Origin: Bacteriovoracaceae bacterium UBA6200
GTDB lineage: Bacteria; Bdellovibrionota; Bacteriovoracia; Bacteriovoracales; Bacteriovoracaceae
Direction of reading: 5' to 3'
Assembly: GCA_002422605.1 (NCBI GenBank)
Contig: DISW01000003.1
Span: 62,001 to 126,000, forward strand
DNA length: 64,000 nt
Positions 16,301 to 22,297 of this stretch are shown here, piece after piece (positions within the stretch are counted from its first letter, which is position 1; every line of letters starts with the position of its first letter). A model generated the notes under the pieces. The model ran no database searches and was not told the DNA's origin. It saw nothing but the letters and a program-made list of their open reading frames with translations. The position numbers were made by a program, and so were the translations under genes.

Positions 16301-17051
16301 TCGCATTCGTGAAATCCTGAAGGTAATCATGCTCACGATGGCTTTCTACAATCAGTTCATATTTCTTAATACGTTCACGAAGAGTGCGGGCCTTTTCGGC
16401 CTTCTCTGCCTGACGTTCAAGATTTTTTAAATTTTTATAAATTTCATTCTGAAGGTCTTCCAGACGAATCAGGTTAGATTGAGTCTGCTCAATTTTCTTA
16501 AGCGACTCTTTCTTACGAAGCTTGAATTTGGTAATCCCCGCCACTTCTTCAATCATCACCCGGCGCTCTTCAGGTTTTGCCTGAACGAGCTTGTTAATTT
16601 CACCCTGAGCAATAATTGAATAAGACTTGGCACCGGCACCAGTATCCATGAAGACTTCATGAATATCTTTCAAACGAGCTGGTTCACCATTAATACGGTA
16701 TTCAGTTTCGCCGTTACGGTAAAGTTTACGAGTTAAATGGATTTCGGCTGGCTTTGAAACCGCGCCACTGATATGGATATGTTTTCCGTTAACGTTATCA
16801 AGAACCAAAGTCACTTCGGCAAATGAAGCTGGAGTATATTTAGAAGAACCGGCAAAAATCAAATCTTTCATGGATGTACCACGAAGATGCTTTGCTGATT
16901 GCTCACCCATTACCCAGAATAGAGCATCCACGATGTTGGATTTACCACAACCGTTCGGGCCTACGATTCCCGTGATCCCTTCATCAAAAATTATGACTGT
17001 TTTGTCTTTAAAGGATTTAAAACCCTGAATAATGAGCCTATTAAGTCTCAT
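13374..17051 (-). CDS. smc: Chromosome segregation protein SMC
   Basis: Condensin ATPase that extrudes and organises DNA loops. 1225 residues, full length for the family (usually about 1180). Walker A GPNGCGKSN at residues 31-39, first coiled coil about 170-500, hinge domain about 515-680 (from GSLEVLGKLIECD onward), second coiled coil about 690-1020, ABC signature LMSGGEKA and Walker B CLLDEVDAPLDD near the C-terminus. The start follows GAGAGGTCAGCAC. It is transcribed alone: a divergent intergenic region upstream and a terminator downstream. The partners ScpA and ScpB are not in the window. Confidence 0.97.
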   Translation of the reverse strand: MRLNRLIIQGFKSFKDKTVIIFDEGITGIVGPNGCGKSNIVDALFWVMGEQSAKHLRGTSMKDLIFAGSSKYTPASFAEVTLVLDNVNGKHIHISGAVSKPAEIHLTRKLYRNGETEYRINGEPARLKDIHEVFMDTGAGAKSYSIIAQGEINKLVQAKPEERRVMIEEVAGITKFKLRKKESLKKIEQTQSNLIRLEDLQNEIYKNLKNLERQAEKAEKARTLRERIKKYELIVESHREHDYLQDFTNASSMLASRETEHENLTLRKSQLDLLLEDEKIQKIDMMERIDVAQDDFNDHSKELAAAEERVKHLKKSLIDKEKQIERAQKENEELNLDIEKRSERLEALTAQLQDLESNNYEQMDFSNLEEKVELLKSQMFDLEEELGEKRRELNASKEKLQALDNEAFKNSSKLEEFSRLLQDLTAEIETLEKTTSNFTDDLMKDRATVKSSGAKVEEFKAAMPLLKEEVDQLQSELKTNDAKYRELSRDVIQLESKRQSLIEINNSAEGRRAGAVELVQKVDDGSLEVLGKLIECDPEYAVAVEQLIGESLDVVLSTQGKEAFANLMNEFESTVDVLWPQDGIISSESIGRLETQGCQNMKALVDIVRINNQDYAAKLSKILNGFFVVENLTTELASKINPDIQFKGLVSKDGKVLIKKVGNSVLYGVRNDSASEAQGIVQRNNLIQEMGVELETKQSELAIVETTIMQIETTLAEKKTLLEEKTKEFNEVNTLYAATKAALESKESNQSSNSSRLQILQNRKSETSRTRLELLESDEKLINNKEDLDGKVQEFSSEVADLESRYQELKITFENERDEMMELKVKAQSYQQQLTSLKSQIEDVNAQIDRYREKQEANTELLENFNTEIENAQLEAENVEASNRDLAEVLSEKESFLNLLKDQIAQVLLSMQEKESELKEINNRLNKIEKENVELELRTTQIIQEEELLVKDIFERYKVDLRSVMMKHLEISSEQITDLKDLSAMYVMETEDGTKEIEAVDYEFEKRFPGQIKEAKEKFRDYKTEFNRLGEINWAAIEEYDRQKLRYDFLKTQEEELKRSLTDLQTAITHIDEKSKERFKEAFFEVNERFSKVFPIIFGGGEAKLEVTGDLDSIECGVDIIAKPPGKKMQSITLMSGGEKAMTAVSLIFSIFLVKPSPFCLLDEVDAPLDDANVGRFNELLREMSSESQFILITHNKKTMELNDTLYGVTMQEPGVSKAVSVQLH

Positions 17052-17284
17052 GTGCTGACCTCTCGTAAGTGTTTGTGTGTATCCTTAAAAACCAAGCAAG
17101 ACTTCCGCCTCTTGCATCTGTTTTACTCAGCTATATTTAAGAATGACTCATCATCCCCTATGGGAAAGCGGCCTGTCTATTTTTTTTGTGCTTACTTTCC
17201 CTCACAAAGCTGTCAATGACTCAACACTTCATAGAATGGCACGCCATCTGCTCATTAGAAATAGTCACTTATTCGAGGAGGCTT

Positions 17285-17503
17285 ATGAAAAGGGACTTTT
17301 TAAGAAACAAACTAAAAAAAGTAATTTCCCGCCTTAGGAGTCATCAAAACAATCCCAAACAGGTTCCTCAGGTGGATATTGAGGGAGAATATCAAGCTCA
17401 AAGGAAGGAAAATAAAGGCGAAGAAGAGTATCTGGAGCTTCGTCAAAAGGCCCGGGAACAGGTTCTCCGTGAAGCCGGAGGACAGGATATAACGGCCATT
17501 TAA
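17285..17503 (+). CDS. Small charged protein, unknown function
   Basis: 72 residues, starting at the ATG at 17285 behind an excellent ribosome site (CGAGGAGGCTT); longer in-frame starts upstream lack one. The N-terminus is very basic (MKRDFLRNKLKKVISRLRSH), the rest is rich in Glu, Gln, Arg and Lys and helical, with no hydrophobic segment or cysteine. It could bind nucleic acid or a protein partner. It lies in the region divergent from smc; the 233 bases between contain no other gene I can support. Confidence 0.6.
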   Translation: MKRDFLRNKLKKVISRLRSHQNNPKQVPQVDIEGEYQAQRKENKGEEEYLELRQKAREQVLREAGGQDITAI

Positions 17504-17533
17504 TTTGGACCAAAACTGGACAATACCTCAATA

Positions 17534-17564
17534 CGGGAGGAAAATATTTTTATCTCCCGGGAGG
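17534..17564 (+). promoter_or_regulatory. Possible switch hairpin at a ribosome site
   Basis: CGGGAG (17534-17539) can pair with CTCCCG (17554-17559), and that same CTCCC is immediately followed by, and complementary to, GGGAGG (17559-17564), the ribosome site of the 18-residue peptide at 17569. The CTCCC could thus pair with the upstream copy, leaving the ribosome site free. The two GGGAGG copies are 24 bases apart. The downstream pair has no loop of its own, so it would have to pair between molecules or only in part; the idea is tentative. Confidence 0.35.
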
Positions 17565-17568
17565 TTTT

Positions 17569-17625
17569 ATGTCTCGTCTCATGACCTATATTGTCCTTTT
17601 CCTACTCCTCATCTCGCTTTCATAA
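17569..17625 (+). CDS. 18-residue hydrophobic peptide
   Basis: ATG at 17569, four bases after GGGAGG, encodes MSRLMTYIVLFLLLISLS, a short basic start and a hydrophobic run able to span or insert into the membrane. The stop overlaps the end of the convergent beta-barrel gene by 6 bases. Support is the strong ribosome site and the hydrophobic pattern; homology cannot be judged at this length, and chance occurrence is possible. Confidence 0.4.
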   Translation: MSRLMTYIVLFLLLISLS

Positions 17626-18174
17626 GTCTATCGGAACTGAGATCGACAGCATGTAGGCCTGGTAATCAACTTCTTTTTTGACTTTGAGGCCACCAGCTTT
17701 GTACTCATCAAAGCTGCCGTTACGGTACTCTAAGTTAACATCTAAAAAAGGCAACGGAGTTAAACCGACTCCTAGTTTGAAACCTGTGCCATCTTCCAGA
17801 TCGACGTCCGCATTATTCACTTCAGTTTCACCTTCGGCGGAAAAGATATAGCCGGCATAGCCTCGCAACAGGATGGGAAATTCCATTCCTACAAAAGCTG
17901 CCCATTCGGTGATGTCGGCGTTCTCATCAAAGTCACTGCTGTCCATATCAATGCTGCTTTGAAGATAGTCGGCCCCAATTTGAAAGGGTCCCGTTTGATA
18001 ACCCAGGCGTCCTCCATAAGAGAGCCCCCGACCTCCGTCATAGTCCTTGGCGCCACTGAAGTCCAGTTTTTGGCCCATGGTATAGCCTAGAACCGGCTCA
18101 ATTAAGAGGCCTGCGTGGGTTGAAAAAGGGATGAATCCAAGGGCCAATGCTGTGGAAAAAATAAGTTTTTTCAT
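17620..18174 (-). CDS. Outer-membrane beta-barrel protein
   Basis: 184 residues with a signal peptide (cleavage after STHA/G). The mature sequence is built of alternating amphipathic strands with aromatic and Gly-rich turns (IEPVLGYTMG, GGRLGYQTG, FQIGADYLQ, GYAGYIFSAEG, FKLGVGL, DVNLEYRNG) and ends in YMLSISVPIDL. This is the look of a small eight-stranded barrel of the OmpA/OmpX/OmpW size class, though the last residue is Leu rather than Phe. Probable pore, adhesin or structural protein of the outer membrane. Single gene. Confidence 0.75.
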   Translation of the reverse strand: MKKLIFSTALALGFIPFSTHAGLLIEPVLGYTMGQKLDFSGAKDYDGGRGLSYGGRLGYQTGPFQIGADYLQSSIDMDSSDFDENADITEWAAFVGMEFPILLRGYAGYIFSAEGETEVNNADVDLEDGTGFKLGVGLTPLPFLDVNLEYRNGSFDEYKAGGLKVKKEVDYQAYMLSISVPIDL

Positions 18175-18290
18175 CGTTTCCTCCTGTCACTCTTACCCAA
18201 GTTTAGACCCCTTAGAATGAGCTGTAGTGGCGTAGGATTTCATGAGCTTAGGATTTCAGTTTGTTGGAGAAAATTCCGATAAGAAGGGTC

Positions 18291-19295
18291 ATGTGGAAGA
18301 TCCTTTTCTGTGCCCTTCTCGTCACTCCCGCCTATGCCCAGGTCTTTACCGAAGACGTGGCCAAAATTAATTACTACCTGAGTGAAAAGCAAGTGGAAGG
18401 TTATCTGGAAAAACCTACTTCCGAGGGTATTCCGGCCCACTACCTTAAGTCATTAGTGGCCTATAATTATCTCGATCCCCTCACCAACTGCGAAGATGAT
18501 CCTGCCAAATACCGCCCAAAGAATCCGCGCTACGAAGTCTTACTCATAAGTGAAGACATTCCCACTCAGGAGACGACAATCGTACTCGCTAAATATGAAT
18601 TGCAGGAAGAAGAACATTTGCTCGTCACTGAAGCCAAGAAAATGATGGCATCCCAAAAAGATCATCCGGGTATCATTGAAAAAATCTTTGCCCATGAAAC
18701 AGGGAAAAAGATTATTCATTACGTAAATCCCAATACTGAAGTTGGTTTTAAATCTAATCTTCGGGGAGAAAACAGCATTACCGTCGATATGGAAAAAATT
18801 AAAAATGATGACGACGCTATAAACTCCAACATTAAACTCGATGTGGTTAATCGCCTGGACGTAAAACAGGTTATCACCAGCAGTACAGAAATAAAGGGAG
18901 CAATCGAATCAGCTCACTCAACCGGTAAACGGGATTTAAGTTCTCTCGACGGAATGAGTTTCCAATTGGATAAAGTAAAAGCGGAGGCGAGACTCAATCA
19001 GGAAATTACCCCAAGTATTAAGAGCTACACAGAAGTGAGTTACACTCATAGTCTTACCTCAGACCATACCAGAACCATTGCCGGAATCAATATGACTACT
19101 CCACAGCAGGCCCAGATCATTGTGTTTACCGGCCATTCTCTCCGCCAGAACCGGGGACAGGCCCATAAAGAGGAAGAAACGGAAATGGGTGTTGAATACA
19201 AAACCAAGGGTGGCGTGAAGTTTTTTGGAAGGGTTCGTGATTCAGAATCAGGGACCGCTTATGAAACAGGAGTAGAGGTTAAACTTGGAAAATAA
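18291..19295 (+). CDS. Secreted beta-rich protein linked to a pilin-like gene
   Basis: 334 residues from the ATG at 18291, chosen because the signal peptide MWKILFCALLVTPAYA/Q starts there and a ribosome site (AAGAAGGG) is close; the TTG 30 bases upstream would add a basic stretch without one. The N-terminal 130 residues are mixed and have one Cys (LTNCEDD). From about residue 140 to the end the sequence alternates short strands and charged turns (EVGFKSNLRG, ITVDMEKI, NIKLDVVNRLDVK, SYTEVSYTHSL, MGVEYKTKGGVKFFGRV) like an outer-membrane barrel. The stop overlaps the start of the pilin-like gene by 11 bases, so the two are coupled. No family recognised. Confidence 0.65.
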   Translation: MWKILFCALLVTPAYAQVFTEDVAKINYYLSEKQVEGYLEKPTSEGIPAHYLKSLVAYNYLDPLTNCEDDPAKYRPKNPRYEVLLISEDIPTQETTIVLAKYELQEEEHLLVTEAKKMMASQKDHPGIIEKIFAHETGKKIIHYVNPNTEVGFKSNLRGENSITVDMEKIKNDDDAINSNIKLDVVNRLDVKQVITSSTEIKGAIESAHSTGKRDLSSLDGMSFQLDKVKAEARLNQEITPSIKSYTEVSYTHSLTSDHTRTIAGINMTTPQQAQIIVFTGHSLRQNRGQAHKEEETEMGVEYKTKGGVKFFGRVRDSESGTAYETGVEVKLGK

Positions 19296-20178
19296 ATTAC
19301 TCACGAACAAGGGTTTTTCCCTGGTTGGAGTGATGGTCGCCATCGGCTTATTAGGGGCCGTCTCCATAGGCGTCATGCAGCTCATGAAAAATATTCAACA
19401 AGGTCATAGCTTTGCTAAGGGCTCCTCTGATGAAATAGAACTCAGAACAGAAATACGCATGCTTCTGGATGACGATAAATTCTGCAAAGTCAGTCTCGCC
19501 GGAGAAGGCCCCAGCGGGTTACCTGTTTCCCCGGTTAAGTTTCAGAAAAAGAATATTGATGAGGCGAATGAAGGTTTAGACGTTGAGCTTTGGTTAAGTG
19601 ACTTTAAAGGTGAGAAAAGAACGATCAAAAAATTCAGTGCTCAGGATTCCACGAAAAGTTCTTATGGAAGAATTAAAATCACTTCCATGAAGCTTGTGAT
19701 GAATAATCAAACAGGTATTGATTATCCAGAAATCAGCTGGCACACCGACATTGGAGAATTAAGAGTTAAAATAGAAAAATCAGATGAAAAAAGACAAATC
19801 AATATGAATTTTCCGATCATGGTCGGCATGAGCACCCAAACAGGTGGAGAAACAACGATTTTATCATGTAATCGTGAACGCGTGAGCCCAGTTAAAGTCG
19901 CTTCAGGTAAAGATGTCGTAGGACCCAACGATGTGAGCAATCAGGCCATCATTAATCTTCAGGAGCATGGATTTGACCCCCTTGGAGCAGATCCCCATTT
20001 CATAGTCTCCGAAAGAGACGCCAATTACGTCCATGCAGATGGGAACACAATGGATGCCAGCTATTGCGGCTATACCAAACTCTCTAAACTTAAATATCAA
20101 ATCGTCTGTTGGGCTTCACCCAATAATTCTGATGGGTCTGTTCAATCAACTTTTGACTGGATCGCCATTCAAAATTAA
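19285..20178 (+). CDS. Pilin-like protein with Gly at position +5
   Basis: 297 residues, TTG start overlapping the previous gene, with AGAGG as ribosome site. The N-terminus is a type III (prepilin) signal: a basic leader NKG, then FSLVGVMVAIGLLGAVSIGVMQLM, giving G10/F11 cleavage by the prepilin peptidase. The Glu normally found at +5 is Gly here (F-S-L-V-G), which is unusual for a major subunit and seen mainly in tip or minor subunits. The globular part is about 260 residues with cysteines in FCKVSL, LSCNRE, SYCGYT and IVCWAS. Probably a minor pilin or pseudopilin; its neighbour may be an outer-membrane partner. Confidence 0.75.
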   Translation: MENKLLTNKGFSLVGVMVAIGLLGAVSIGVMQLMKNIQQGHSFAKGSSDEIELRTEIRMLLDDDKFCKVSLAGEGPSGLPVSPVKFQKKNIDEANEGLDVELWLSDFKGEKRTIKKFSAQDSTKSSYGRIKITSMKLVMNNQTGIDYPEISWHTDIGELRVKIEKSDEKRQINMNFPIMVGMSTQTGGETTILSCNRERVSPVKVASGKDVVGPNDVSNQAIINLQEHGFDPLGADPHFIVSERDANYVHADGNTMDASYCGYTKLSKLKYQIVCWASPNNSDGSVQSTFDWIAIQN

Positions 20179-20216
20179 TTCTAGAATTACTTTGTAAAGA
20201 ATGGGATCATTATTCC

Positions 20217-20750
20217 ATGAACATACGTAAAGCAATTCTTAATCTACATCTCATTCTTTCAGGTCTATTCATCCCATTCCTGATTATTATTCCTCTTTCA
20301 GGTTCTCTCTACCTTTTAAATATAAAAGGCCCTGTTGAGAAACAGGAAGTCCTTCGTGTCCACACCTTGAACCCAATTGAAGACAAAGAGGTGTTTTTCA
20401 GAAGTCTCTTTAAGGACAATCAAATTGATTTTGATTTTGAATATATTAAAGAAAACCCAAATGAGCTTATTTTCCGTCCTGCCAATCGGATCCACTACAC
20501 AGCAAAGATTGTAGATGGCGAAGTGATTGTTACTAAGATCACTCCTTCTCTTTTAAACCGAATGATGGAACTTCATAAAGGCCATGGGCCCAAAATTTCT
20601 AAATATATTGGATCAGCTTTTGGTTTGGCCTTAATGCTTCTGCTTCTCACAGGAATTTACCTTTCCTGGACAGTGAAGAGTTATCGAAAAACCTTGGTAA
20701 CTTCTTTCGCTGTGGGCTTTGTCGCTCTTGCTCTTTTATTTATGCTATAG
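20217..20750 (+). CDS. PepSY-type membrane protein
   Basis: 177 residues with three hydrophobic segments: LHLILSGLFIPFLIIIPLSGSLYLL (about 10-35), an FGLALMLLLLTGIYLSW span (about 134-153) and a last one at 158-177. Between the first two is a periplasmic PepSY-like domain (about 40-125). The pattern of LHxxxG...PLSGxLY followed by LHKGHG before the second span is that of the PepSY-associated TM family (DUF3526/PiuB type), found in iron reductases and in proteins that modulate peptidases. No haem-binding or flavin domain is attached. Weak ribosome site. Position between pilin genes is probably incidental. Confidence 0.7.
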   Translation: MNIRKAILNLHLILSGLFIPFLIIIPLSGSLYLLNIKGPVEKQEVLRVHTLNPIEDKEVFFRSLFKDNQIDFDFEYIKENPNELIFRPANRIHYTAKIVDGEVIVTKITPSLLNRMMELHKGHGPKISKYIGSAFGLALMLLLLTGIYLSWTVKSYRKTLVTSFAVGFVALALLFML

Positions 20751-20753
20751 ATC

Positions 20754-21815
20754 CTACTTGCAATTAGCAGGTCGTTTCACATTGTAATTAGCAATGTAGA
20801 CATTCTGTACGTGGTTCATAACCTTTTCACCTCTAAGAACGTCCATCGTCAGGAGAAGCTGGTCAATACAGCGCCTGGTTACCGGTGAATCTGGATCCAC
20901 CACTAAAGGAAAAGTCGATACACCGAGGGGATTCTCCTCAAGATTACTGGAAGAAAGATAGTTAATTCTAAAACTCTTAATCGTCGCTTTTTCCGCTTGC
21001 ACATTCAAAAGAACCCAATTCCTACCAGTCTGTTCATCAATCATAAGAAGCTTGTTCTTATCTTTGGAAACACAGAGAATCTTGGTTGATACTCCCAGCA
21101 CATATGAGCCCGTAATAAATTGATGGGCCAATGGTTCCTGGGGAGTCGGATCATAAAAAGTTCCAGGTTTGGCCACAGTCAACTTGTAGTATTTAAACCT
21201 GATAGGACTTTTATCAATATTGTCATAGGGGTCTGTGGTACTGTCGATGTACTCGGCATCGGTCACCTTTAATCTTGTCGATGTAAATCCATCGCCATCC
21301 AGAATAATGATCTCTTTAGTTTGTGTTTCAGTTCCATTTACTAAATCGCTAAAAACTTGATTTTCAACATCTTCACTATGGATTAAATAGACAGAGTCAT
21401 GAGGAAGAACATTTTCCCGCCAATACTTCATAAGCTTAGCAGTACGTTGCTGATTAATCGTGGTGTAGCGGATAATTGAAAAGCCATTCTTCCCAGCGAC
21501 CTCTTCATAAGCACAGGCCGGATAGAGAGCGGCATCTTCTTCGGCCAGACCATAAATACCTAAGTAGGCCTTATCATTGCCCTTAAATGATTCCACCTCT
21601 GCGCCATTATCTGTTATTCGGGCCACATTAGTGAGATCAACGGAAACTCGATGGAAGGCCTGGTTCACGTCAGTTGTTACCAGCATCTTCCCTTCGAAAT
21701 TTGAATATTGCTTTCGGGATTTTAGCATAAACTCGTTAACAATAAGGGCCACCGCTGCCATCAATCCAGCAGCAATCATCATTTCAATAAGAGTAAAACC
21801 TTTATTATTTTTCAT
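20754..21815 (-). CDS. Minor pilin, PilW/GspJ-like
   Basis: 353 residues with a canonical prepilin N-terminus: MKNNKG/FTLIEMMIAAGLMAAVALIV, Glu at +5, then a hydrophobic helix. The body is a large globular domain with cysteines in YPACAY, ILCVSK, RRCIDQ and PANCK. Size and gene order (last in a set of three) match the PilW or GspJ position in minor pilin clusters. Its start overlaps the end of the PilV-like gene by 4 bases, so it is translationally coupled. Minor pilins form the priming tip complex of type IV pili or type II secretion pseudopili. Confidence 0.82.
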   Translation of the reverse strand: MKNNKGFTLIEMMIAAGLMAAVALIVNEFMLKSRKQYSNFEGKMLVTTDVNQAFHRVSVDLTNVARITDNGAEVESFKGNDKAYLGIYGLAEEDAALYPACAYEEVAGKNGFSIIRYTTINQQRTAKLMKYWRENVLPHDSVYLIHSEDVENQVFSDLVNGTETQTKEIIILDGDGFTSTRLKVTDAEYIDSTTDPYDNIDKSPIRFKYYKLTVAKPGTFYDPTPQEPLAHQFITGSYVLGVSTKILCVSKDKNKLLMIDEQTGRNWVLLNVQAEKATIKSFRINYLSSSNLEENPLGVSTFPLVVDPDSPVTRRCIDQLLLTMDVLRGEKVMNHVQNVYIANYNVKRPANCK

Positions 21816-22297
21816 TTTTTAAAAATCACAATCTTTCTAAAGACACGCCTTCCGGAAGGATAGGATTCTCCCGTTATGTCGATTTTATAAAGTTTTTGTC
21901 CTAGTTTAGGTAGTTTCATCGTATCCGCATTACTAAATTCAACTTCTTCATCAGCAACTTTCATGAATTGAATACAAACAGCAACGAAACCCGGTTTAAC
22001 ACTAAGGTTGTTACAGTTTGTAACAGATGTTTCCTGAACCAACTCTCCATCAGGCCCGTATTCTCTAAGACGATTCTCCCCAAAGGCCGGGAGGGTCTCA
22101 CTTTTAGCCGATTTTAAACGGGAGACATTCTTCATCACCATGTCTTCAACGAAGTCACCTTGTCTTTGCTGTTGTTCTGACTGATTCATCACTTGAGATG
22201 TAGACATAAAGGCATAGGCCAAAATACCAACAAGGGCCATAGCCACTAAGGCCTCTATTAAGTTCACACCTCTTTGATTCAAAAATTTCTTCATCAT
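21812..22297 (-). CDS. Minor pilin, PilV/GspI-like
   Basis: 161 residues. Prepilin signal MMKKFLNQRG/VNLIEALVAMALVGILAYAFMST, cleavage after Gly10, Glu at +5, Val rather than Phe at +1. Short globular domain with two cysteines (TNCNNL, AVCIQF). The length and middle position in the three-gene set fit the PilV or GspI class. It overlaps both neighbours by 4 bases. Confidence 0.82.
   Translation of the reverse strand: MMKKFLNQRGVNLIEALVAMALVGILAYAFMSTSQVMNQSEQQQRQGDFVEDMVMKNVSRLKSAKSETLPAFGENRLREYGPDGELVQETSVTNCNNLSVKPGFVAVCIQFMKVADEEVEFSNADTMKLPKLGQKLYKIDITGESYPSGRRVFRKIVIFKK

Noticed and set aside
17143..17284. Open frames upstream of the small gene at 17285
   Set aside because: They lack ribosome sites, and the AGGAGG before 17285 marks the true start.
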